6,040 nucleotides of DNA from Candidatus Dormiibacterota bacterium (GTDB lineage Bacteria; Chloroflexota; Dormibacteria; Aeolococcales; Bog-877): NCBI GenBank assembly GCA_003135035.1, contig PLDE01000248.1, positions 1 through 6,040 of the forward strand. The letters run 5' to 3'. The stretch's first letter is position 1. Each line of letters starts with the position of its first letter. Position numbers and translations under genes: made by a program. Shown here one piece after another: positions 1-6,040 of this stretch. Below the pieces are notes generated by a model. It did no database searches. It worked only from the letters and a program-made list of their open reading frames with translations, and was not told the DNA's origin.

Positions 1-344
1 TCATCCCGATCCAGTGCGAGTACTACGCGCTGGAAGGCCTCTCACTGCTCACCCAGACCCAGACGCTGGTCCGGCAGTCCCTGAACCCCGCCCTGACCCT
101 GGCTGGCATCGTGCTGACCTTGTTCGACCCGCGGACGATCCTCAGCTCACAAGTGGTCAGTGAGGTTCGACGCCAGTTTGGTGACCAAGCGTTCACGACC
201 GTGATCCCGCGCTCGGTGCGTCTCAGCGAGGCACCGAGCCACGGCCTGCCGATCACCCTGTACGAGCCGGCTGGACGTGCCGCCGCCGCCTATCGAGCTC
301 TGGCCGAGGAGCTGCTGGCCCGAACCGCTCCAGTGGCCGCATGA
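1..344 (+). CDS. parA: Chromosome partitioning ATPase ParA/Soj, C-terminal part (5' end outside window)
   Basis: This is the last 113 residues of a ParA/Soj-type ATPase, read from base 3 to the TGA at 342-344. In the family it is a deviant-Walker ATPase that binds DNA non-specifically as an ATP dimer and, with ParB-parS, moves the origin region apart at segregation. The visible part begins with the conserved IPIQCEYYALEGL segment that follows Walker B. It continues with NPALTLAGIVLTLFDPRT and then the family signature IPRSVRLSEAPSHGLPI, and ends with the usual AAYRALAEELL helix. The Walker A' and B motifs lie upstream of the window and cannot be checked. The stop codon overlaps the parB start (ATGA), the usual parAB arrangement. 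A plasmid ParA is possible in principle, but the surrounding housekeeping genes favour the chromosomal Soj type. Confidence 0.95.
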   Translation, partial: IPIQCEYYALEGLSLLTQTQTLVRQSLNPALTLAGIVLTLFDPRTILSSQVVSEVRRQFGDQAFTTVIPRSVRLSEAPSHGLPITLYEPAGRAAAAYRALAEELLARTAPVAA

Positions 345-1219
345 CCAAGAGGAGGGGGCTGGGGCGCGGGCTGGAGCAGCTCATACCCACTGGTGCCACA
401 GATTTCAACCCGATCCTGAGCGGCCAAGGCGCCCGCGATGTTCCGGTGGCCCTAATCGACCCTAACCCGGAACAACCTAGAACGACCTTTGAAGAGGGGT
501 CGCTGCGGTCCCTCGCCGATTCGATTCAAACCTACGGTGTGCTGCAACCTCTGGTCGTTGAGGCCAACGGCCCCCGATTTCGACTCGTTGCCGGGGAGCG
601 CCGCCTCCGCGCCGCCCAGTTGGCCGGGCTGGGCCGTGTTCCGGCGGTCGTTCGGCCAGTCGGCCCCGATCGCGAGAAGCTCGAGGTCGCCCTGGTCGAG
701 AACCTGCAGCGCAGCGACATCTCCGCGCTCGATGAGGCAAGGGCCTTCGCCCGCCTGTGCGACGTGTTCGGACTCACCCAAGAACAGGTGAGTCAGCGGG
801 TGGGCAAGAGTCGCTCCGCGGTTGCCAACACCATGCGCCTGCTTCAGACAGCTCCCGCCGTACAGCTGGCGATCCAGGGTGGGCAGATCGCGCCAGCCCA
901 CGGACGAGCTCTACTTTCGCTGCCCGACACCGAAGCGCAGGAGAAGCTCCTCGAACGGATCGTGTCCCAGAACCTCTCGGTCAGAGAGACTGAGCGGCTG
1001 GTATCCCTCCGTGGCGCCGAGAAGGAGACGCGCCCGGCCGCAGCCACGGGCGAGACCCCGAGCCGGGCTCTAGAGGCGATAGAGGAGGCCCTTACCCGCC
1101 GACTGAGCACCCGGGTCAAAGTCTTTGGCGGAACTAGGGGCCGGGGTCGGATCGTAATTGAGTACTTCTCCGACGAGGAGCTCAACGGGCTGCTGGACCG
1201 TCTGGCGATCTCGATCTAG
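341..1219 (+). CDS. parB: Chromosome partitioning protein ParB/Spo0J
   Basis: This 292-residue protein has the full ParB layout and typical length. Residues 6-16 (GLGRGLEQLIP) are the conserved N-terminal ParA-activating peptide. Residues 34-125 form the ParB/Srx-like CTP-binding domain, with the GERRLRAA box at 85-92 and ENLQRSDISALDEA at 120-133. A helix-turn-helix lies at about 145-168 (LTQEQVSQRVGKSRSAVANT), followed by the rest of the parS-binding domain. A charged low-complexity linker spans about 224-243, and a C-terminal dimerisation domain runs from 244 to 292 (ends DEELNGLLDRLAISI). In the family, ParB loads on parS, hydrolyses CTP as a sliding clamp and stimulates ParA. The ATG overlaps the parA stop, so translation is probably coupled; no clear Shine-Dalgarno precedes it. 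No parS 16-mer was found in the window, so its sites must lie elsewhere. Confidence 0.97.
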   Translation: MTKRRGLGRGLEQLIPTGATDFNPILSGQGARDVPVALIDPNPEQPRTTFEEGSLRSLADSIQTYGVLQPLVVEANGPRFRLVAGERRLRAAQLAGLGRVPAVVRPVGPDREKLEVALVENLQRSDISALDEARAFARLCDVFGLTQEQVSQRVGKSRSAVANTMRLLQTAPAVQLAIQGGQIAPAHGRALLSLPDTEAQEKLLERIVSQNLSVRETERLVSLRGAEKETRPAAATGETPSRALEAIEEALTRRLSTRVKVFGGTRGRGRIVIEYFSDEELNGLLDRLAISI

Positions 1220-1222
1220 CCC

Positions 1223-1239
1223 GGGGGGCATTTCCCCCC
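1223..1239 (+). other. Perfect G6/C6 hairpin between parB and lepB
   Basis: Six G at 1223-1228 and six C at 1234-1239 enclose a five-base loop (CATTT), three bases after the parB stop. The stem is followed by TCCCTATA rather than a U-tract, so it is not a canonical intrinsic terminator. It could still stabilise the 3' end of parAB mRNA or slow polymerase. It also occupies the place where a -35 box for the lepB promoter would be. Confidence 0.6.
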
Positions 1240-1243
1240 TCCC

Positions 1244-1249
1244 TATACT
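1244..1249 (+). promoter_or_regulatory. -10 element (TATACT) of a leaderless lepB promoter
   Basis: TATACT at 1244-1249 matches the sigma-70 -10 consensus at five of six positions. The lepB GTG begins at 1256, six bases after the element, which is where the first transcribed base is expected. The mRNA would therefore start with the initiation codon. There is no Shine-Dalgarno before this GTG, which fits. The -35 position falls in the G6 tract and shows no recognisable -35 box. The evidence is positional only. Confidence 0.6.
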
Positions 1250-1255
1250 GCCCGG

Positions 1256-2032
1256 GTGCCTACCGACCCCATGATCGTCTCCGATCCCCCGCCGGATCGG
1301 ATCGATGATCCGGGGTCAGCGCACCGCCGGTCACTCGTCTGGGACCTGGTTGAGGTTGTCGCTCTCGCCGTGCTCATCTACCTCCTTATCGCTTTCGCGA
1401 TTCAGCCGGTGCACGTCGAGGGCACCAGCATGTACCCCGGACTCCAGAACAACAACCTGCTCATCGCCGAAAAGGTGTCCCTCTTCTTCGACGGCCCTTC
1501 GCGCGGCGACATTGTCATCGTCAAGCCCCCGATTCCCGCATCTGACGACTTCATCAAGCGCGTCATCGGACTTCCCGGCGAATGGATTCGAATCGCGCCC
1601 AACTCGACTCACGTCGGCCACGTGTACATCAGCGACACCCGGCCTACCACTACGGGCGGAGGCGTCCAAATCAACGAGCCGTACATCAACGGGGTCTGGC
1701 AGGACGAGGTTGAGTGCTGCACGGCGTCGGGTACCTTCTCACCGCTGCTGCCTGTCTCAGGCAAGTGGGTGCGGATTCCTCGCAACGACTACTTTGTGAT
1801 GGGTGATAACCGCAACGTTTCTGAGGATTCCCGAACCTTCGGCTGGGAGCCCCGCTCCGGCATCAAGGCGATCGCCATCGCTCGTTTCTGGCCTCTCAGC
1901 GAACTCGGCCTGGTACCGGGTGCGCGGCCAACCCTGAGCTTTCTCCTGGCCTTCGGCACCCTGCTGCCGATGCGGTTTGGTCGGCGGCGCACTAAGGGTA
2001 GATCCAGCCGCTCCCGTCGCGCTCCCAGCTGA
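1256..2032 (+). CDS. lepB: Type I signal peptidase (SPase I, S26 family)
   Basis: This 258-residue membrane serine protease of the Ser/Lys dyad type removes signal peptides from exported proteins outside the membrane. One membrane anchor lies at about residues 29-50, so the catalytic domain faces outward. Box B ([10 protein letters not shown], 54-63) supplies the nucleophile Ser58. Box D ([12 protein letters not shown], 98-109) supplies the general base Lys101. Box E is [14 protein letters not shown] (183-196), and FWPL follows at 211-214. A short hydrophobic stretch (about 227-239) and a very basic Arg/Ser tail end the protein. The beta-domain carries a vicinal Cys pair at 154-155. The GTG at 1256 is preferred over an in-frame ATG at 1271 because it sits six bases after a -10 element and neither has a ribosome binding site. 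The last 41 bases overlap the antiparallel ndk 3' end. Confidence 0.95.
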   Translation: MPTDPMIVSDPPPDRIDDPGSAHRRSLVWDLVEVVALAVLIYLLIAFAIQPVHVEGTSMYPGLQNNNLLIAEKVSLFFDGPSRGDIVIVKPPIPASDDFIKRVIGLPGEWIRIAPNSTHVGHVYISDTRPTTTGGGVQINEPYINGVWQDEVECCTASGTFSPLLPVSGKWVRIPRNDYFVMGDNRNVSEDSRTFGWEPRSGIKAIAIARFWPLSELGLVPGARPTLSFLLAFGTLLPMRFGRRRTKGRSSRSRRAPS

Positions 2033-2441
2033 CCAACTCACCGTCCTGGAAGAAGAGCGCGATCTCCTGCTCCGCCCGAGACGGGCTGTCTGAGCCGTGG
2101 ATCACGTTCTGACCGATATCAATTCCGAAGTCGCCGCGGATGGTCCCCGAATCGGCGGCCGCGGGATTGGTCGGGCCCATCATTGAGCGGACCATGCTCA
2201 CCACGTTGGGCCCCTCCCAGACCATGGCCACGACCGGGGATGAGGTGATGAATTCGATGACCGCGTCGAAGAAGGGGCGATCACGATGCTCGCCATAGTG
2301 CGTCTCTGCGAGTTCGCGGGGGATGGCGATGAGCTTGAGCCCGACCAGGTGCAAGCCACGGCGCTCGAATCGGCCCAGTAACTCCCCCACCAGGCCGCGC
2401 TGGACACCGTCTGGCTTGATCAAGACCAAGGTTCGCTCCAA
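1992..2441 (-). CDS. ndk: Nucleoside diphosphate kinase
   Basis: This 149-residue cytosolic enzyme moves the gamma-phosphate of ATP to other (d)NDPs through a phosphohistidine, supplying NTPs and dNTPs. It begins [16 protein letters not shown], with Lys9 and the KPDG nucleotide-binding residues. The active-site signature NVIHGSDS lies at 112-119, making His115 the phosphorylated residue. RSMMGPTNP (85-93) and the [12 protein letters not shown] ending are also typical, and the length is normal. The reading frame stays open upstream, but the TTG at 2441 is chosen because GGAGG (2450-2454) lies eight bases before it and the protein then starts like its family. A GTG two codons upstream would sit only two bases from that site. 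It is last in the yidC-jag-lipoprotein-M16 series, 55 bases after the peptidase gene. Confidence 0.96.
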   Translation of the reverse strand: MERTLVLIKPDGVQRGLVGELLGRFERRGLHLVGLKLIAIPRELAETHYGEHRDRPFFDAVIEFITSSPVVAMVWEGPNVVSMVRSMMGPTNPAAADSGTIRGDFGIDIGQNVIHGSDSPSRAEQEIALFFQDGELVSWERDGSGWIYP

Positions 2442-2448
2442 GATCACA

Positions 2449-2455
2449 CCCTCCC
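2449..2455 (-). promoter_or_regulatory. Ribosome binding site of ndk
   Basis: On the minus strand this reads GGGAGGG. The core GGAGG ends eight bases before the TTG at 2441-2439, which decides for TTG over the in-frame GTG at 2447-2445. It is the best Shine-Dalgarno sequence I found before any gene start in the window. Confidence 0.75.
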
Positions 2456-2496
2456 AGTGCCGATCGCTGCGGTACTGCTTCGTTTTGAAGTGAACA

Positions 2497-3834
2497 TCAT
2501 CCGGCAACTCCAGCTGAGATAGCTGACAGAGCGGCTGGCGCATCTGGACCGGGACCGACGGCGGCCAGCCGCCAGCCCTTGTCAGAGAACAGGTCGGAGG
2601 CCAGCTTCTGCACCTCTTGCGCGGATACTGCCCGGACGGCGGACACGACCTCGGCTGGCGACATGACCGACCCAATGAGCGCCGCCTGGTGGCCGAGGAA
2701 CTCAGCCATGGCACTGGTGCCCTCGAGCTGCAAGCGGAGCCGACCTTCGATCTGGGTCTTGGTCCGCTCCAACTCCTCCTCACTCAGGGTTTCCCGGACC
2801 ATACGGGAAACCTCTGCGAGGGCCCCGCGGACCGCAGTGGCAACCTGCTGCGGCTGGGTCGCCAAGTAGATGCCAAAAGCTCCCGAGTCGCGGTGTCGGG
2901 CGGCGAATGAGTGAACGTCGTAAGCGAGAGCCTGGCGCTCCCGGAGCTCCAGAAACAAGCGACTGCTCATGCCTTCGCCGAGGATCGTGTTGAGCACATC
3001 CAGGGCCCAGCGGTCCTGGTCCAGATAGGACGAGCAGCGCAGACCAAGCAGGACGTGCACTTGCTCACCTCGACGCCTACGAACCTTGACCTCTGGATCC
3101 GCGCCCAAGGGCGCCGGCACGCCCCCATCGCTATGACGCTTGCCCGGAGCGACACTGGCTGCTGCCTGGTCATCGAAACAGCGCTCCACCAGCTCTCGGG
3201 CTCGAGCGGGATCGAACCCTCCCGAGAGGACGACCACAACTCGATCAGGCACGTAGTAAGTCGCCCGATGGGTGCCGAGTTCGGGAGCGCCGATACGGGC
3301 CAAGGACGGCCCGGTCCCGGCGGGGTCGCGCCCCAGCGGGTGGTCGTGCCAGAGGAGGTCGTCAAAGATCATCTGCACTAGGTCGCCGGGTTGGTCGAGA
3401 TACATGTGCAGCTCTTCGAGCACGACGTTGCGCTCTCGCTCAACCTCGTCCGGCTCGATCCGGGGCGCGAACGCCAGGTCGAAGAGCAATCGCAGCGCCA
3501 GTTCGAGATGGGCTCCAGGCACTTTTGCCCAGAAGGTGGTCAGCTCCTTGTCGGTGCTGGCGTTGAGCACACCGCCGATCCCTTCGATGGACTGGGAGAC
3601 ATCGCGGCTGGTCGGGAAGCGCTCAGTTCCCTTGAACACGATGTGTTCGAGAAAGTGCGATACGCCAGCCAGGCGTTTGGTCTCCCAGCGCGAGCCCACG
3701 CGGATCAGGATCGAGGCCGCGACCGAGTCCCGTCCGGCCATCGGTGCCAGAACCAACTGGGCCCCGTTGGACAGCTGGACCAGCTCCCAGTTGGGCTCCG
3801 ACGCGGTTCGCTCCCCAACTGGCTTGGCAACCAC
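2497..3834 (-). CDS. M16-family zinc metallopeptidase (pitrilysin/processing-peptidase type)
   Basis: This 445-residue protein is a single-unit M16 peptidase of the size seen in bacterial M16B proteins, which work as dimers. The N-terminal half has the inverted zinc motif HFLEH at 60-64 (His60, Glu63, His64). NVVLEEL at 136-142 follows, with Glu140 lying 76 residues after His64, the distance expected for the third zinc ligand. [15 protein letters not shown] (91-105) is also family-typical. The C-terminal half has the substrate-binding signature from 286 to 305 ([14 protein letters not shown] then QALAY), with Arg292 and Tyr305. Both M16 halves are therefore present and the protein looks active. 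No signal peptide is seen, so it is probably cytoplasmic. The GTG at 3834 lies one base after the stop of the upstream lipoprotein gene. The longer open frame beyond it overlaps that gene and is not supported. The natural substrate is unknown. Confidence 0.93.
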   Translation of the reverse strand: MVAKPVGERTASEPNWELVQLSNGAQLVLAPMAGRDSVAASILIRVGSRWETKRLAGVSHFLEHIVFKGTERFPTSRDVSQSIEGIGGVLNASTDKELTTFWAKVPGAHLELALRLLFDLAFAPRIEPDEVERERNVVLEELHMYLDQPGDLVQMIFDDLLWHDHPLGRDPAGTGPSLARIGAPELGTHRATYYVPDRVVVVLSGGFDPARARELVERCFDDQAAASVAPGKRHSDGGVPAPLGADPEVKVRRRRGEQVHVLLGLRCSSYLDQDRWALDVLNTILGEGMSSRLFLELRERQALAYDVHSFAARHRDSGAFGIYLATQPQQVATAVRGALAEVSRMVRETLSEEELERTKTQIEGRLRLQLEGTSAMAEFLGHQAALIGSVMSPAEVVSAVRAVSAQEVQKLASDLFSDKGWRLAAVGPGPDAPAALSAISAGVAG

Positions 3835-3835
3835 C

Positions 3836-4450
3836 CTACTTCGCCGCCTCGCCCCGTTCCTGGACCCGGGCGACGGTGAGCGCGTAGTTGATATCCAGGG
3901 TCGCCGCATTGCCGGCGATCCGGATCTGATTGACAGCGTTGGCCTGGCGCCACTCGACGACGAACGACTGGTACTGAGTTTGGTCCAGCGCCTTACTCTC
4001 GGTGAAGGCAGCGGCCTCCGCCCCCAGGCTGCCGGTCGACACCCGCGTCCACCCCGAGGCGTCCAGCTGTTGCCTCTCGAGGCTGAATCCGCTGGACGCA
4101 CCTGCCGCAGAGTCATATATCACAACCGAACTCTCAATCACAACCGGACCGACGACCTCTTGCGGGCTAACTTCCCTGACAAAGGTGGCCACGTATGCGG
4201 ACTGGCGACCCTGACGTACGTACCTGCGCAGGACAGAGCGCTCGCCCGCGGCGGCTTTCTTGTTGCTAATGACACCAGTATTAGTTGCCCCCTTCTCCAC
4301 AACAAAGCCTGGGTATGGCAATTGCGACAAAGTCAGCACCAGGCTCCGAGGCGAGTTGTGAAGTAAAGGTTGGGAAGCGCCACACCCGACCAGCATGACG
4401 CCCACGCTCCCGGCGAGCAGGAGACCGGCCCTTGCCCGGCCGGACCCCAA
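3836..4450 (-). CDS. Putative lipoprotein of unknown function
   Basis: I do not recognise a named family for this 204-residue protein. Residues 1-23 form a lipoprotein signal: a basic start (MGSGRARAG), a hydrophobic core and the lipobox LVGC, with Cys23 the predicted lipidated residue, so the mature protein should be anchored on the outer face of the membrane. The rest has no further membrane segment. It has alternating beta-type stretches (SAYVATFVREV, VVGPVVIESSVVIYDSA, QSFVVEWRQANAVNQIRI) and ends in a charged helix (YALTVARVQERGEAAK). From general memory, similar layouts occur in uncharacterised lipoproteins of Chloroflexota-like bacteria; this was not checked. The TTG at 4450 starts two bases after the jag stop; an upstream in-frame TAG at 4460-4462 rules out a longer protein apart from a CTG option. 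Its interior is poorer in G+C than its neighbours. It is between jag and the M16 gene in one apparent operon. Confidence 0.82.
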   Translation of the reverse strand: MGSGRARAGLLLAGSVGVMLVGCGASQPLLHNSPRSLVLTLSQLPYPGFVVEKGATNTGVISNKKAAAGERSVLRRYVRQGRQSAYVATFVREVSPQEVVGPVVIESSVVIYDSAAGASSGFSLERQQLDASGWTRVSTGSLGAEAAAFTESKALDQTQYQSFVVEWRQANAVNQIRIAGNAATLDINYALTVARVQERGEAAK

Positions 4451-4452
4451 GA

Positions 4453-5142
4453 TCAGGGCCTAGCCTCTCCAGCGGGGCGGATGGTGACCCGACGCTCGGC
4501 ATCGGTGCCAGTGCTGTCCGTTGACACGTGGGGGTCGCTGGCCAAGGCCAGGTGGACCGCCCGTCTCTCGTAGGGCTGCATGGGCTCCAGAATGACCGGA
4601 CGGCCGTTGCGGGCGACGTCAGCCGCCAGGCGCAGCGCCATTTGAGCCACCGTCTGCTCACGGCGCTGGCGGTAGCCGGCCACGTCCACGATCAGGCGGG
4701 GCGAGCCTGGGGACAGGCCGCCCTCCCCAAGCATCAGATTGACGACGGTCTGGAGGGCTCGCAGCGACTCGCCTCTCCATCCGATCAAGACGCCGAGGTC
4801 CGCTCCCTCGATGTCGAGCACGAGCGGCGGGACTGCTGGAGGGTCTCCTTGGGCAGGTGGAGCTGGACGAACCCGGCGCACGGTAACGTCGGCGTCGATC
4901 TCCATCAAGCGGAGGATGGCCTCCAAGTTTCGCTTGCCCAGCGTCCCCTCGGGCGGGATGGCTTCAACTGCGACTTTGGCGCTGGCGCCCGCGATCCTCT
5001 CGCCAGGAACCGCGGCCCCACCTTCACTGATCACGTCGACCAGGACTGTCGCAGGATCCAGCCCTCCGGACCGGCAGGCGACCCGGATGGCCTCGTCAAC
5101 ACTCGCTCCCTCGCCCTCAAACCGCGCGGGACTATCTCCCAT
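4453..5142 (-). CDS. jag: Jag/KhpB RNA-binding protein (Jag_N, KH and R3H domains)
   Basis: This 229-residue cytoplasmic RNA-binding protein is the usual companion of YidC. The Jag_N segment is at about 7-56 (RFEGEGASVDEAIRVACRS). A variable acidic and Pro-rich linker follows to about 107. The KH domain has GVLIGWRGESLRALQTVVNL at 117-136, with the GxxG loop G121-W-R-G124. The R3H domain runs from about 160 to 223, with PYERRAVHLAL at 190-200 giving the RxxxH signature (Arg193, His197) and RRVTI near the end. In Gram-positive bacteria KhpB/Jag with KhpA binds many RNAs and affects cell elongation and division. The ATG at 5142 is six bases after the yidC stop and the Jag_N motif starts right after it, which supports this start. 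There is no clear Shine-Dalgarno, so coupling to yidC translation is likely. Confidence 0.95.
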   Translation of the reverse strand: MGDSPARFEGEGASVDEAIRVACRSGGLDPATVLVDVISEGGAAVPGERIAGASAKVAVEAIPPEGTLGKRNLEAILRLMEIDADVTVRRVRPAPPAQGDPPAVPPLVLDIEGADLGVLIGWRGESLRALQTVVNLMLGEGGLSPGSPRLIVDVAGYRQRREQTVAQMALRLAADVARNGRPVILEPMQPYERRAVHLALASDPHVSTDSTGTDAERRVTIRPAGEARP

Positions 5143-5148
5143 GTGGAC

Positions 5149-6040
5149 TCAGCGCCCGGAGCGCCGGCGCTCCTTGGGTCGGGGACGGCGAGACGGCGGG
5201 CGCCGGGGCGGTGGCTTGCGGCGGCCGTTGCCAGGTACCAAGTTGGAACTCGTAGCTCCGGCCGGAAGGACTCCGACCGAACCTGATGGATTCTGCCTCA
5301 TGGGGGAGTTCTTGGGCCGCCAGCCGGCCCCGGGGAACCACGGCGGAACCTTGAGGCCACCCCATCCCATCATCGAGAAAACTTGGAGGACCATGACGCC
5401 GCTCTGGGTGATCCAGTAGAGCCCGATCCCCTGGTTGAAATTGAGTGCGAACACGGCGATCAGCACCGGCATCAAATACGTCGTCTGCGCCATGACCCGG
5501 TACATCTGCTTCTCCTGATCGGTCATGTCCGGGCGCTGCTGCTGCATCATCATCTTCGACTGCATGAAGGTCAGCACCCCGGCCAGGATGGGGATGATCA
5601 AGAGCAGCGGATGCCCGATCAGGCCGCCCTTCACCTTGAAGGCGACGTCACCGAGCTGGGCCACCCAGAGGAAGCCGGCGTGGCCGTGAAGGTTGCCGGA
5701 GAGGCTGAACTTGTGGATGACCAGGTACAGCGAGTAGATGAAGGGCATCTGGATCAGCAGCGGCAGGCAGCCCGAGAGCTGGCTGAGCGGGCTGACCCCA
5801 TGGCGCTTGTAGAGCGCCATGGTCTCCTCGTTCAGCTTCGGGCGGTCCTTCTTGTACTTCTGCTGGAGTTCCTTTAGCTCCGGCCCGATCCGGCGCTGAT
5901 CGGCCTGGATCTTCCACTGGGTCGTGATCTGCCACCGGAAGAGTGGGAACAGCAGCCCCCTGATCAAGAAGGTGAGGACGATGATGGCAACGCCGAAGGC
6001 GCCGATCGTGGCGGTGGGACCAAAGTGGATGAAGGCTTGG
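5149..6040 (-). CDS. yidC: Membrane protein insertase YidC/Oxa1 (5' end outside window)
   Basis: The frame is open from the right edge to the TGA at 5149-5151, giving 296 visible residues of YidC, which inserts and folds inner-membrane proteins alone or with SecYEG. A TTG at 5967 is not the start, because family-like sequence continues upstream of it (ATIGAFGVAIIVLTFLIRGL). Conserved Arg27 (visible numbering) in LTFLIRGLLFPL is the hydrophilic-groove arginine. A cytoplasmic coiled hairpin follows (about 50-77). Membrane segments lie at about 12-33, 90-109, 139-157, 184-202 and 203-223, the last with GLYWITQS. GCLPLLIQMPFIYSLY at 90-105 is typical. The tail after about 224 is long and ends in a very basic Pro/Arg segment (272-296), a feature thought in some bacteria to help ribosome binding. 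The first membrane segment and start are missing. Gene order yidC-jag is the standard one. Confidence 0.96.
   Translation of the reverse strand, partial: QAFIHFGPTATIGAFGVAIIVLTFLIRGLLFPLFRWQITTQWKIQADQRRIGPELKELQQKYKKDRPKLNEETMALYKRHGVSPLSQLSGCLPLLIQMPFIYSLYLVIHKFSLSGNLHGHAGFLWVAQLGDVAFKVKGGLIGHPLLLIIPILAGVLTFMQSKMMMQQQRPDMTDQEKQMYRVMAQTTYLMPVLIAVFALNFNQGIGLYWITQSGVMVLQVFSMMGWGGLKVPPWFPGAGWRPKNSPMRQNPSGSVGVLPAGATSSNLVPGNGRRKPPPRRPPSRRPRPKERRRSGR

Noticed and set aside
452..901. A 149-codon minus-strand open frame inside parB
   Set aside because: It is antisense to the CTP-binding and helix-turn-helix parts of ParB, and its translation has no family-like features.
2442..2496. Possible promoter or terminator in the 55-base M16-ndk gap
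   Set aside because: Apart from the ndk ribosome binding site, I see no -10/-35 pair or hairpin with a U-tract on the minus strand.
2442..2783. Upstream extension of the ndk frame into the M16 gene
   Set aside because: The extra 114 residues are Ser/Arg/Pro-rich and overlap conserved M16 sequence; the TTG with a good ribosome binding site gives the normal NDK length.
3835..4116. Upstream extension of the M16 frame into the lipoprotein gene
   Set aside because: It would overlap the lipoprotein C-terminus for 282 bases with low-complexity sequence; the GTG one base after that gene's stop gives a normal M16 N-terminus.
4119..4146. Ten-base direct repeat ATCACAACCG spaced by 18 bases, a possible operator
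   Set aside because: The offset is six codons and both copies encode the same VVI tripeptide in the lipoprotein (VVIESSVVI), so protein sequence explains it.
3272..4366. A 364-codon plus-strand open frame antisense to the M16 and lipoprotein genes
   Set aside because: It crosses the junction of two well-supported minus-strand genes and its translation shows no family motif, being rich in Ser, Arg and Pro as expected for an antisense shadow in GC-rich DNA.
4525..4530. CACGTG core inside jag as a possible parS site
   Set aside because: The flanks (GTTGA before, GGGGT after) do not match the TGTTT/AAACA arms of parS. Another CACGTG at 1619-1624 also lacks the arms.
4528..5286. A 252-codon plus-strand open frame antisense to jag and the end of yidC
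   Set aside because: The opposite strand encodes clear KH and R3H motifs; this frame has no recognisable domain.

Overview
The window is a densely coding, GC-rich bacterial segment with the gene content of a replication-origin neighbourhood. It holds eight protein genes in two convergent blocks. I see no RNA genes, mobile elements or CRISPR array, and no non-coding gap longer than 55 bases. The taxon cannot be fixed from this sequence. High G+C, frequent GTG/TTG starts, weak or absent Shine-Dalgarno sequences and a leaderless-type promoter would suit Chloroflexota/Dormibacterota-like or Actinomycetota-like bacteria, but this is a low-confidence inference.

Plus-strand block (1-2032): the 3' end of parA (chromosome partitioning ATPase), parB (CTP-dependent parS-binding protein) joined to it by an ATGA overlap, then a type I signal peptidase (lepB). 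Only 36 bases separate parB from lepB. They contain a perfect G6/C6 hairpin and a TATACT -10 element placed so that transcription would begin at the GTG start codon, giving a leaderless lepB mRNA.

Minus-strand block, read from the right edge leftward (6040-1992): yidC (membrane insertase, 5' end outside the window), jag/khpB (KH-R3H RNA-binding protein), an uncharacterised lipoprotein, an M16-family zinc peptidase, and ndk (nucleoside diphosphate kinase). The first four are 1-6 bases apart, so they look co-transcribed and translationally coupled. ndk follows after 55 bases with its own good ribosome binding site. The 3' ends of lepB and ndk overlap tail-to-tail by 41 bases.

Together the genes cover chromosome segregation (ParAB) and cell-envelope protein biogenesis: YidC inserts membrane proteins, LepB cleaves signal peptides, and there is a lipoprotein and a peptidase. 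Most of this is ordinary housekeeping. The points worth a second look are the convergent arrangement (the common order is rnpA-yidC-jag-mnmE-rsmG-parA-parB in one direction), the leaderless lepB promoter, the lepB/ndk overlap, and the unknown lipoprotein tucked between jag and the M16 peptidase. I do not see a convincing new biological system here.
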